From Fimenecus sp052273845 (lineage in GTDB: Bacteria > Bacillota > Clostridia > Oscillospirales > Acutalibacteraceae), in assembly GCA_052273845.1 (NCBI GenBank), contig DAVZHM010000029.1:1-20189 (forward strand): a DNA stretch of 20,189 bases, read 5' to 3'. This document shows positions 7,649 through 14,956 of this stretch, piece by piece (the first letter of the stretch is position 1; the number at the start of each line of letters is the position of its first letter). The notes beneath the pieces are model-generated. The model searched no databases. It was not told where the DNA came from and saw only the letters and a program-made list of their open reading frames with translations. The position numbers and the translations under genes are program-made.

Positions 7649-8902
7649 ATGAGGAAACTGTTCAAGTTTTTCAGCCTGATAAGCCTTGTTGCTACCTCTG
7701 TAATATTTACTTTAATTCTTTTGGGAGACAAAGCGTATCCCGACACCATTTTTGTTCTTGAAAATCAAGAGATTTCTGCAAACGGCATTTATTCGTTGCA
7801 GAATTCGAACCGAAACGATTCGGTTCTTTCGGCGAATTCTAAGCAACCGCGTTCCGACGATTTTCAAACGGGTGCAGAAAGTTACAAAGTAAATATTTCG
7901 TTGTTGAACACCATTCCGGTGAAATCTTCTACCGTAACCGTGCAAAAGCGGCAATATGTGGTGCCAAGCGGGGATATTTTCGGCATCAAAATCTTTACTG
8001 ACGGTATTTTAATTGTCGGTATGGATGATGTTCCAACCGCTGACGGCGTTGTCAATCCTGCGAAACGTGCAGGTCTGAAGGTGGGAGATGTTGTGCTTTC
8101 GGTAAACGGGAATACGGTGCAAAAAGTGTCACAGTTGTGTTCTGCCATTCAAGGTGCCCCAAATTTTGTAACTTTAACTGTTCGCAGAAATGCGAAAGTG
8201 TGGGACGTTGAAATGGAACTTGCCGTTTCGGCAAATGACGGAAAACCGAAAGCAGGTTTATGGGTGCGCGACAGTACCGCAGGTGTCGGCACAATGACGT
8301 TTTACTGCAGAGAGTCCGGTGTGTTCGGCGGTCTCGGTCATGCGATTTGTGATATTGACACCGGCACGGTGATGCCGTTTCAAAGCGGCGAAGCCATTGA
8401 GACTGAAATCAGCGGCTGCTATAAAGGCAGTCCCGGAATTACCGGTGAACTTTGCGGCGTGTTTCAGGATAATACCATCGGCACGCTGTACTGTAACGGT
8501 GAAACAGGTGTATTCGGTGTTTTGAACGCATTTGACAAAGATAAAGACGAAATACCGGTCGCAACAAAAAACGAGGTAAAAGTTGGCTGCGCACAAATTA
8601 TTTCGACGGTTGACGATACAGGTCCGCAGTATTATGATGTCGAAATCATAAAAGTTTACCCAAATTCTGATGAGAACGGTAAAAATATGATTGTCGAAGT
8701 TACCGACAGCGATTTAATCGCCAAAACCGGCGGTATCGTACAGGGAATGAGCGGCAGTCCGATTATTCAAAACGGAATGCTAGTCGGCGCGGTTACCCAT
8801 GTGTTTGTCAACAACGCCTTGCAGGGGTACGGCATTTTCGCCGAAACCATGCTGAAAGATGCCCAAAGTATAAAAACGGAGTCGTTGCAACAGGCATCTT
8901 AA
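7649..8902 (+). CDS. spoIVB: SpoIVB peptidase (S55 family), sporulation signalling protease
   Basis: Serine peptidase secreted from the forespore into the intermembrane space. In B. subtilis it cleaves SpoIVFA to release SpoIVFB, which activates pro-sigma-K in the mother cell. The 417 residues compare with 426 in B. subtilis. It has an N-terminal membrane anchor (about 5-25, hydrophobic after a basic MRKLFK start), a variable low-complexity region (40-80), a PDZ domain (about 110-190, with AGLKVGDVVLSVNG) and the S55 domain. The catalytic histidine is H231 in GGLGHAICD and the serine lies in GMSGSPI (366-372). An Asp in EVTDSDL (353 or 355) is the likely third residue. ATG 7649 has an excellent GGAGGTG (7638-7644). 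It sits directly upstream of spo0A, the conserved order in spore formers. Confidence 0.96.
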   Translation: MRKLFKFFSLISLVATSVIFTLILLGDKAYPDTIFVLENQEISANGIYSLQNSNRNDSVLSANSKQPRSDDFQTGAESYKVNISLLNTIPVKSSTVTVQKRQYVVPSGDIFGIKIFTDGILIVGMDDVPTADGVVNPAKRAGLKVGDVVLSVNGNTVQKVSQLCSAIQGAPNFVTLTVRRNAKVWDVEMELAVSANDGKPKAGLWVRDSTAGVGTMTFYCRESGVFGGLGHAICDIDTGTVMPFQSGEAIETEISGCYKGSPGITGELCGVFQDNTIGTLYCNGETGVFGVLNAFDKDKDEIPVATKNEVKVGCAQIISTVDDTGPQYYDVEIIKVYPNSDENGKNMIVEVTDSDLIAKTGGIVQGMSGSPIIQNGMLVGAVTHVFVNNALQGYGIFAETMLKDAQSIKTESLQQAS

Positions 8903-8905
8903 CGA

Positions 8906-8952
8906 AAAAGGATGTGCAATCGAAGTATTCGGTTGTACATCCTTTTGTATTT
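8906..8952 (+). terminator. Hairpin terminator after spoIVB
   Basis: A 19-bp stem (8906-8924 with 8928-8946, two G-T wobbles) with a 3-nt loop begins 4 nt after the spoIVB stop. Four T are part of the stem's 3' arm and GTATTT follows. This separates spoIVB transcription from spo0A, which has its own promoter. Confidence 0.8.
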
Positions 8953-8983
8953 ATACCTTAATTCGTTTTTCTCTGCGCCTTTC

Positions 8984-8990
8984 TGTCGAG
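8984..8990 (+). promoter_or_regulatory. Possible 0A box upstream of spo0A
   Basis: TGTCGAG matches the B. subtilis Spo0A box TGTCGAA at 6 of 7 positions, 111 nt before the spo0A start and about 45 nt before its -35. A single 7-mer with one mismatch can easily occur by chance. It is noted because spo0A autoregulation is well known. Confidence 0.25.
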
Positions 8991-9034
8991 AGGAATTCTT
9001 TTTTGAAAAAAATAAAATATTTCCAAAAATAGTA

Positions 9035-9063
9035 TTGCCAAATATTAACTAATATGGTAAAAT
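9035..9063 (+). promoter_or_regulatory. Extended -10 sigma-A promoter of spo0A
   Basis: A TTGCCA -35 (9035-9040) and TAAAAT -10 (9058-9063) are 17 nt apart, and TGG (9055-9057) gives an extended -10. Predicted transcription start is near 9070, about 25 nt before the ATG, leaving room for only the ribosome binding site AGGAGGT (9081-9087). Confidence 0.7.
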
Positions 9064-9094
9064 ATGGCAGAAATCAAAACAGGAGGTAAATATT

Positions 9095-9868
9095 ATGGAG
9101 AAAACACTGAAAATACTTTTTACGGAGGAGGCGAATGATTTCGGCAAACATTGCGCATCTGTATTCAGCTCTTATGGATTTGATGTACGTCGCATCTCAA
9201 AAAACGGGGCAGAAGTCCTTCGTTTGCTTGAATTGGAAAAGCCGGATGTATTGGTGATGGACGCCATTATGTCGTCGGTAGATGCTTTAGGCGTGTTACA
9301 ACAAATTTCTAAAAATCCGAAACTGAAAAAGCCGTTGATTATGGTGGTTTCCGGCGTGGATAATCAACGGTTTGAAAATGAAGTTTTGGCTGCAGGTGCG
9401 GATTACTACTTCTTAAAACCGTTTGATGTTTCGATGATGGCGGAACGGATTGTACTTATGGCAGGCTGTGGGAAGGCTGAAACAAAAGTCGGCACTTCGG
9501 GGCAGTTCAGTACATCGGATTTAGAAGTACTTGTCAGCGAGATTATGCATCAAATCGGTGTTCCGGCCCACATCAAGGGGTATCAATATCTACGCGAGGC
9601 GATTATTCTGTCTATAAAAGACACGGAAATGATGAATTCCGTTACAAAACTTTTGTATCCTACGGTTGCCAAACGGTTTTCTACAACATCTTCCCGTGTG
9701 GAGCGCGCTATCCGTCACGCCATTGAGGTAGCTTGGGACAGAGGCGATGTTGATGTGCTGAGTTCTTATTTCGGTTATACCATTCAAAACACCCGCGGCA
9801 AGCCGACCAATTCGGAATTTATTGCTATGATTAGCGACAAATTGCGTTTACAACTGAAAATCAGTTAA
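9095..9868 (+). CDS. spo0A: Stage 0 sporulation protein A (master response regulator)
   Basis: A 257-residue two-domain response regulator that, when phosphorylated, binds 0A boxes and commits the cell to sporulation. The N-terminal receiver (about 5-122) has the phosphoacceptor D56 in DVLVMD and the conserved lysine K108 in LKPFD. The C-terminal Spo0A DNA-binding domain (about 140-257) is highly conserved: HQIGVPAHIKGYQYLREAI, the recognition-helix region SSRVERAIRHAIEVAW (199-214), then FGYTI and KPTNSEFIAM. The receiver departs from the norm: the acidic pocket is E11-E12 rather than Asp-Asp, the usual proline after the phosphorylation site is S60, and the switch Thr is S86. Start: ATG 9095 with AGGAGGT. 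It is preceded by spoIVB, as in other spore formers, and has its own promoter and terminator. Confidence 0.96.
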   Translation: MEKTLKILFTEEANDFGKHCASVFSSYGFDVRRISKNGAEVLRLLELEKPDVLVMDAIMSSVDALGVLQQISKNPKLKKPLIMVVSGVDNQRFENEVLAAGADYYFLKPFDVSMMAERIVLMAGCGKAETKVGTSGQFSTSDLEVLVSEIMHQIGVPAHIKGYQYLREAIILSIKDTEMMNSVTKLLYPTVAKRFSTTSSRVERAIRHAIEVAWDRGDVDVLSSYFGYTIQNTRGKPTNSEFIAMISDKLRLQLKIS

Positions 9869-9927
9869 ATTTTTTCGCCAAACATAGTGCCAAAATAGCA
9901 CATAAAGACTTATTTTATGAAAATTTT

Positions 9928-9975
9928 CATCCGCTTTACTTATCATACAAAAGTAAAGCGGATGTCTTTTATTTT
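9928..9975 (+). terminator. Terminator between convergent spo0A and dusB
   Basis: A 14-bp perfect stem (9928-9941 with 9951-9964) with a 9-nt loop is followed by the T-rich TCTTTTATTTT (9965-9975) on +, which fits spo0A. The minus-strand side lacks a clean T-run directly after the stem, so its use by dusB is less certain. Confidence 0.85.
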
Positions 9976-9982
9976 GAGGAAT

Positions 9983-10948
9983 TTAATTTTCCACTGAGAT
10001 TTTATAAGCAATGCGTTCGAGTTGTTCTATGCTTTCCAAAGTACCCAATTCTCTGCGGTATTGTGCCGCCCCGCGAATACCTTTTGTGTACCACGCGGCG
10101 TGTTTGCGCGCTTCTCGTATGCCAACGCGCTCTCCTTTATACTCGCACAACATTTGAATATGGTAAAGCATCACACGCATACGCTCGGAAACGGGCGGCT
10201 CGGGTAAAACTTTGCCGTCGTTTAAATAGGCGTTAATTTGCTGGAATACCCACGGTCTGCCTAAAGCGCCGCGCCCCACCATCAAAAAATCGCAATTGGT
10301 ATCTTCCAGCATTTTTGCGGCGGTTATACCGTCTGTAATATCGCCGTTACCGATTACGGGGATGGAAACTGCTTTTTTAACTTCGGCAATGATTTCGTGA
10401 TTGACAGGCGGGGCGTACATTTGTTGTCGCGTTCTGCCATGCACGGTAATTGCCGAAGCGCCTGCGTTTTCCGCTCGCTTCGCCATTTCCACGGCGTTTA
10501 TTGAATCAAAATCCCAACCGGAACGGATTTTCACAGTGACAGGAATATCCCCGCAGGCTTTTTTTACGGCGGCAATAATTTCTTCGGCGAGTGCAGGATT
10601 GCGCATTAGGGAAGCTCCACCGCCGTTACCTGCAATTTTTGGCGCGGGACAACCCATATTGATGTCCACAAACTGCGGCTGCACTTCCAAAACCGTTTTG
10701 ACCGATTCTGCCATAATCTCCGGGCTGTTGCCGAAAATCTGCACGCCTGCAGGGCGTTCTTTTTCTGATAACTGCATTAGTTGTTTAGACTTCCTGTCGC
10801 CAAGCGATACGCCTTTGGAACTAATCATTTCCGAGACCACATATGCGGCGTCGTACCCGACGCACAATTCCCGAAAGGCTCTGTCCGCAACACCCGCCAT
10901 CGGAGCGAGCGCGGCATGCCCTGTAATTTTTAAACTTCCGATTTCCAT
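9983..10948 (-). CDS. dusB: tRNA-dihydrouridine synthase (DusB-like)
   Basis: A 321-residue flavoenzyme that reduces specific uridines in tRNA to dihydrouridine with NADPH and FMN. The N-terminal TIM barrel begins with APMAGVADRAFR (15-26). DINMGCPAPKI (95-105) carries the catalytic cysteine C100, the general acid for the reduced uridine. K140 in TVKIRSGW, H170 in VHGRTR and the phosphate-binding GNGDI and GRGALGRPW blocks hold FMN. A short helical tRNA-binding domain follows (about 240-321). Length and motifs fit the DusB class most common in Firmicutes; which position it modifies cannot be read from sequence. The ATG at 10948 is preceded on the minus strand by AAGGAG with good spacing. It is monocistronic, convergent with spo0A and divergent from polA. 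Confidence 0.94.
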   Translation of the reverse strand: MEIGSLKITGHAALAPMAGVADRAFRELCVGYDAAYVVSEMISSKGVSLGDRKSKQLMQLSEKERPAGVQIFGNSPEIMAESVKTVLEVQPQFVDINMGCPAPKIAGNGGGASLMRNPALAEEIIAAVKKACGDIPVTVKIRSGWDFDSINAVEMAKRAENAGASAITVHGRTRQQMYAPPVNHEIIAEVKKAVSIPVIGNGDITDGITAAKMLEDTNCDFLMVGRGALGRPWVFQQINAYLNDGKVLPEPPVSERMRVMLYHIQMLCEYKGERVGIREARKHAAWYTKGIRGAAQYRRELGTLESIEQLERIAYKISVEN

Positions 10949-10975
10949 AGTAACTCCTTACGCAAATTCTAAAAA

Positions 10976-11004
10976 AGTATAACACATTTTATTTTTTCGG
11001 GCAA
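10976..11004 (-). promoter_or_regulatory. Extended -10 promoter of dusB
   Basis: Read on the minus strand: TTGCCC (11004-10999), a 17-nt spacer ending in TGT, and TATACT (10981-10976). The -10 matches 5 of 6 and is supported by the extended TG. Transcription would start about 20 nt before the dusB ATG. Confidence 0.65.
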
Positions 11005-11037
11005 CTTGAAATTTCTCGTGCATTCTGCGCGATTTTA

Positions 11038-11046
11038 TGGTATATT
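11038..11046 (+). promoter_or_regulatory. Extended -10 promoter of polA
   Basis: TGG (11038-11040) followed by TATATT (11041-11046) forms an extended -10 with only a weak -35 upstream (TGCATT at 11019-11024, spacing 16). Transcription would begin near 11053, downstream of the ATG at 11037. This is one reason to place the polA start at 11079. Confidence 0.55.
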
Positions 11047-11078
11047 CTAACTATATATTGAATATTTGGAGTTTGCAT

Positions 11079-13649
11079 ATGAAATTATTGGTTTTAGATG
11101 GTAACAGCATATTAAACCGCGCGTTTTACGGCATTAAACTTTTAACCACCAAAGACGGGCGTTACACCAACGCGATTTACGGATTTATGAATATCCTTTT
11201 AAAGTTGGAGGACGAAGTGCAACCCGATGCGGTGGCTGTAACCTTTGACTTAAAAGCGCCGACTTTCCGTCACAAAATGTATGACGGCTACAAGGCAAAC
11301 CGCAAAGGAATGCCCCCTGAACTCGCCGAACAAATGCCTGTATTAAAGGAATTGTTGGCAGATTTGGGATATAAGATTGTCACCAAAGAAGGTTTTGAGG
11401 CAGACGATATTATCGGTGCGTTGTCCGCGCACATCGGGAAAAATGACCAATGTTATATTGCCACAGGGGACCGTGACAGTTTGCAGTTGGTGCGCGAGAA
11501 TGTGCAGGTATTGCTTGCTTCCACCAAAATGGGGCGCGCGGAAACGAATATCTATGATGTTGCGCGCATCGCCGAAGAATACGGCGTTACCCCGCGGCAA
11601 ATGATTGATATTAAAGCGCTGATGGGAGATAGTTCCGACAACATCCCGGGTGTTGCGGGCGTCGGAAAAAAGACCGCAGAGGATTTGATTCGGCGTTTTG
11701 GCTCGATTGATAAAATCTATGCGGAAATTGAAACATTGGATATTAAAGCAGGTGTGCGCCAAAAACTGCTTGACGGGCAAGATATGGCATATTTGAGCTA
11801 TAAACTTGGTACGATTGATTTGGATGCGCCTGTGGATACCGAACTTTCGCATTATATAAAAGATGCACCGAACGCACAGGCGGCAACCGCTTTGCTTGTG
11901 TCCCTTGAAATGTTCAAAATTTTAGAAAAACTGCATTTGCAGTCCGAAGGTGAAAACGTAGTTTCGCAACCGCACAAAGAACAGAAAAAACTGCCCATAA
12001 AATGCGGCTTAGAGCAAAAATCAGATGTTTTACAAAACGGAAAAGCGTATTTTTATCTTATGGATGAAAATACGGCATATTTCCAAACCGAAGAGTATGT
12101 GCTTTGTGCCAATTTTTCAGACACGACACAAAAATCGGTGTTTTTGGCAATTTTGGCGGATGAAAATATTGAAAAATTCGTCTATTCCGCAAAAGAAGTA
12201 TTCGCATTTGCACTGAAAAACAGTATAGAAGCAAAGTCTATAAAAATGGATTTGACTTTGGCAGCATACTTGCTTAATCCGTCGGCAAAGGATTACGATT
12301 TGCACAGACTTTTGCAGGAATACTGCCCCATGCAAAATCTTGCCGAAAGTGACGAGCAATGTATTTCGGATTGCGCAAATTTGTCCGTTCTGTGCGAAAA
12401 ACTTACCACAAGGCTTGAATTGAATGAACAATACTCGCTTTTGGAAACCATTGAAATTCCGCTCGCGGAGGTGCTTGCTTCCATGGAGCAAATCGGCGTG
12501 TTGGTGGACAAGGCGGGCATTGAGCAGTTTAACGACATGCTCACGGTGAAAATTGCGGATTTGCAAAAATCCATCTATGAATTGGCAGGGGAGGAGTTCA
12601 ACATCAATTCCCCGAAGCAACTCGGTGAAATTTTGTTTGTAAAACTGCAAATTCCGACCAAAAAGAAAACAAAAACAGGTTTTTCGACGAACGCCGAGGT
12701 TTTGGAAGGCTTGGCGGATGATTACGAAATTGTTCGACATATATTGGAATACCGCACGCTTGCAAAACTCAAATCCACCTATTGCGAGGGGCTTTTGAAA
12801 GTGATTGGCGAAGACGGGCGGATTCACTCTTGCTTCAATCAAACCGAAACCCGCACAGGGCGCATTTCTTCTACCGAGCCGAATTTGCAAAATATACCCG
12901 TTCGCCAGGAATTGGGACGCGAAATGCGCAAATTCTTTAAAGCAGCGGACGGCAATTTGCTTGTAGATGCGGATTATTCGCAAATTGAACTGCGTGTGCT
13001 TGCTGATATTGCCAATGACCGTGCGATGATTGACGCGTTTAACGAGGATACGGACATTCACGCCGTTACCGCTTCACAGGTGTTTGGTATGCCTATGCTG
13101 TTGGTTACGCCCTTAATGCGTAGCCGCGCAAAGGCGGTGAATTTCGGCATCGTATACGGCATCGGTGCATTTTCACTGAGCAAAGACATCGGCGTAACCC
13201 GCGCAGAGGCGGACCGTTATATTAAAGATTATCTGCATCACTATTCGGGTGTGGACCGCTATATGAAAGAAGTTGTAGAACAGGCGAAAAAAGACGGTTA
13301 TGTAAAAACACTGTTTGAACGCCGTCGCTATTTGCCCGAACTCGCTTCTTCCAACGGAATGCTTCGCGCATTCGGAGAACGCGTTGCGCGGAATATGCCG
13401 ATACAGGGTACTGCCGCTGACATCATCAAAATTGCGATGATTCGCGTGTATCGCCGGTTAAAACAAGAAAATATGCAAGCAAAACTGATTTTGCAGGTGC
13501 ACGATGAACTGATTGTGGAAGCACCCGAACAGGGAGCCGAACAGGCGGCAAAAATTGTTTCCGAGGAAATGGAAAACGCCCGTAAAATGCAGGTGCGCTT
13601 AAAGAGCGATGCAAATATCGGTAAAACTTGGTATGATGCTAAAGGATAA
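11079..13649 (+). CDS. polA: DNA polymerase I
   Basis: An 856-residue A-family polymerase for Okazaki-fragment processing and repair. The 5'-nuclease domain (about 1-290) shows DGNSILNRAFYG, FEADDIIG, ATGDRDSLQLV and GDSSDNIPGVAGVGKKTA. The central 3'-5' exonuclease-fold domain (about 300-460) lacks the DxE pair and other acidic ligands of E. coli Pol I, so proofreading is probably lost, as in Bst and Taq polymerases. The polymerase domain has motif A with D632 in DYSQIELR, motif B RSRAKAVNFGIVYG and motif C with D809-E810 in QVHDELIVE. I choose ATG 11079, preceded by TTGGAG (11066-11071). An in-frame ATG at 11037 lies inside the predicted promoter and adds a non-conserved leader. It heads a probable operon with the fusion gene immediately downstream. 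Confidence 0.96.
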   Translation: MKLLVLDGNSILNRAFYGIKLLTTKDGRYTNAIYGFMNILLKLEDEVQPDAVAVTFDLKAPTFRHKMYDGYKANRKGMPPELAEQMPVLKELLADLGYKIVTKEGFEADDIIGALSAHIGKNDQCYIATGDRDSLQLVRENVQVLLASTKMGRAETNIYDVARIAEEYGVTPRQMIDIKALMGDSSDNIPGVAGVGKKTAEDLIRRFGSIDKIYAEIETLDIKAGVRQKLLDGQDMAYLSYKLGTIDLDAPVDTELSHYIKDAPNAQAATALLVSLEMFKILEKLHLQSEGENVVSQPHKEQKKLPIKCGLEQKSDVLQNGKAYFYLMDENTAYFQTEEYVLCANFSDTTQKSVFLAILADENIEKFVYSAKEVFAFALKNSIEAKSIKMDLTLAAYLLNPSAKDYDLHRLLQEYCPMQNLAESDEQCISDCANLSVLCEKLTTRLELNEQYSLLETIEIPLAEVLASMEQIGVLVDKAGIEQFNDMLTVKIADLQKSIYELAGEEFNINSPKQLGEILFVKLQIPTKKKTKTGFSTNAEVLEGLADDYEIVRHILEYRTLAKLKSTYCEGLLKVIGEDGRIHSCFNQTETRTGRISSTEPNLQNIPVRQELGREMRKFFKAADGNLLVDADYSQIELRVLADIANDRAMIDAFNEDTDIHAVTASQVFGMPMLLVTPLMRSRAKAVNFGIVYGIGAFSLSKDIGVTRAEADRYIKDYLHHYSGVDRYMKEVVEQAKKDGYVKTLFERRRYLPELASSNGMLRAFGERVARNMPIQGTAADIIKIAMIRVYRRLKQENMQAKLILQVHDELIVEAPEQGAEQAAKIVSEEMENARKMQVRLKSDANIGKTWYDAKG

Positions 13650-14525
13650 ATGATGAAAAAGGTATATTTTATTTGTACGGGCAATACTTGCCGCAGCCCG
13701 ATGGCGGCGGGGCTGTTCCGAATGTATCTGCAAAAAATGGATATGAATTTTATCCCTGTTGAAAGTGCAGGATTAGCGGCGGCTTGCGGACTTCCCGCAA
13801 CGGATAACGCCGTTACGGCGGCAAGGGAACTCGGTGCGGATATATCCGCGCATCGTTCGCGTGCGCTTACGCAATATGACTTAACTGACAATGCGTATTT
13901 TGTGTGTATGACCGAATCGCATGCGGCGGCTTTGCGCGCATATGTGTCCGAAACTCGATTGCTCGTTTTAAATGTTCCCGACCCGTATATGGGGGATGAA
14001 ACGGTTTACAGAGCGTGTGCAAAGTCCATTTCTGAAAAACTTCCGTCCGTGTTTCGTTTTGTATTCGGTTTTGACGGGATTTCAAAAATGCAAGAAACAG
14101 ATGTTGAAGGTGTAGTGCAGATTGAAAATACATGCTTTTCGCATCCGTGGATGCAAGCAGGTATTGCTGAGGAACTCGAAAATGATACAGCGCGGTTTTT
14201 TGTCGCACGCAAAGACGGCACGGTTATTGGCTATATCGGCGCAAACAATGTGGCAGGGGAAGTATACATTACGAATATTGCTGTATTGCCGAGCGAACGC
14301 AAGCAAGGCATTGGCGAGTTGCTTTTGTCTGTGCTTATAAAGGCATGTGAACATAAGAAAGCCGATTTTGTATCGTTAGAAGTACGCGAAAGCAACTTTA
14401 CGGCAATATCCCTATATGAAAAATCGGGGTTTCAAGCGGTCGGCAGACGCAAAGGATTTTACCGTGACCCGCAAGAGGACGCTCTGATTTACACAAAATT
14501 TTTGAAACAGAATTCAGAATCATAA
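13650..14525 (+). CDS. Fusion: YwlE-like low-molecular-weight phosphatase + RimI-like N-acetyltransferase
   Basis: A 291-residue two-domain protein in one uninterrupted frame. Residues 1-140 form a low-molecular-weight protein phosphatase: CX5R loop CTGNTCRSPM (C9, R15) and general acid D111 in VPDPYMG. The threonine at 13 within CTGNTCRS is the hallmark of YwlE-type protein-arginine phosphatases; tyrosine phosphatases usually have isoleucine. Residues 150-287 form a GNAT domain most like RimI, which acetylates the N-terminal alanine of ribosomal protein S18. It shows IENTCFSHPW, ITNIAVLPSERKQGIG (acetyl-CoA loop RKQGIG, 217-222), LEVRESN (E244) and LYEKSGF (Y256). The start is ATG 13650 immediately after the polA stop, or ATG 13653, better spaced from AAAGGA (13641-13646). 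Its immediate abutment to polA implies co-transcription. The domain fusion is unusual and its joint role is unknown; each domain call is solid. Confidence 0.88.
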   Translation: MMKKVYFICTGNTCRSPMAAGLFRMYLQKMDMNFIPVESAGLAAACGLPATDNAVTAARELGADISAHRSRALTQYDLTDNAYFVCMTESHAAALRAYVSETRLLVLNVPDPYMGDETVYRACAKSISEKLPSVFRFVFGFDGISKMQETDVEGVVQIENTCFSHPWMQAGIAEELENDTARFFVARKDGTVIGYIGANNVAGEVYITNIAVLPSERKQGIGELLLSVLIKACEHKKADFVSLEVRESNFTAISLYEKSGFQAVGRRKGFYRDPQEDALIYTKFLKQNSES

Positions 14526-14548
14526 ATACTTTAAAAGGAGAGAATTTT

Positions 14549-14893
14549 ATGCCGTTTATCAATGTAAAACTTTCCGAATCCCTTGAAAAAGCGCAAATTG
14601 AACATGTAAAAACCGAACTCGGCAAGGCAATCTCTTTGTTGCCCGGGAAAAGCGAATCGTATTTGATGGTGAATATTGAAGAAAACTGTAATCTGTTCTT
14701 CAAAGGAAATCAATCTGCACCTACGGCAATGTGTGAAGTGAGTGTGTTCGGCAATGCTTCTCGCAGTGCATGCGAGGCACTTACAGGGGAGATTTGCAAA
14801 GTTTTAGAAGCGGAAGCCGCTGTTCCGCCTGAGCGCACTTATGTCAAATTTTCATTTATTGACACTTGGGGATATAACGGCTATCTGTTTTAA
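14549..14893 (+). CDS. MIF-like tautomerase superfamily protein
   Basis: A 114-residue protein with the length and pattern of macrophage migration inhibitory factor (MIF, also 114-115 residues) rather than the 60-70 residues of 4-oxalocrotonate tautomerase. Proline follows the initiator Met (MPFINVKL), so processing would expose the N-terminal Pro that acts as general base. A lysine aligned with MIF Lys32 lies in LPGKSESYLMV, and the C-terminal WGYNGYLF resembles the GWNNSTF end of MIF. Family members tautomerise phenylpyruvate or hydroxyphenylpyruvate; the natural bacterial substrate is generally unknown. The CXXC of human MIF is absent. ATG 14549 follows AAAAGGAG with good spacing. It lies 23 nt after the fusion gene and is last in the polA unit. 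Confidence 0.85.
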   Translation: MPFINVKLSESLEKAQIEHVKTELGKAISLLPGKSESYLMVNIEENCNLFFKGNQSAPTAMCEVSVFGNASRSACEALTGEICKVLEAEAAVPPERTYVKFSFIDTWGYNGYLF

Positions 14894-14903
14894 TTAGCAG
14901 ACG

Positions 14904-14950
14904 AAAAAATGCATTACCGCGCAAATCCGACTTGGATTTGCGCGGTAATC
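14904..14950. terminator. Shared terminator between convergent tautomerase and DUF4091 genes
   Basis: A 16-bp perfect GC-rich stem (14913-14928 with 14934-14949) with a 5-nt loop. On the minus strand the stem is followed, after GC, by six T (complement of 14905-14910), the classic arrangement for stopping the DUF4091 transcript. On + the tail CTTTATACTATT is only moderately T-rich, so it is bidirectional but stronger for the minus-strand gene. Confidence 0.88.
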
Positions 14951-14956
14951 TTTATA

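Noticed and set aside
8989..8997. Sigma-H promoter for spo0A (AGAGGAATT)
   Set aside because: The -35 matches the consensus, but no GAAT-type -10 is found at the required distance.
11037..11078. ATG at 11037 as the start of polA
   Set aside because: It lies inside the predicted extended -10 region, has no ribosome binding site and adds 14 residues unlike PolA. ATG 11079 has TTGGAG and begins with the conserved DNA polymerase I N-terminus.
12117..13061. Long antisense reading frame (314 codons) inside polA
   Set aside because: It is fully contained in conserved polA sequence on the other strand, with no ribosome binding site or recognisable domain; it mirrors the codon bias of polA.
13640..14525. 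Possibility that the phosphatase and acetyltransferase are two genes joined by a frameshift artefact
   Set aside because: The frame is continuous, and I saw no ribosome binding site with an in-frame start near residues 140-150. A sequencing error cannot be fully excluded, but nothing in the sequence suggests it.
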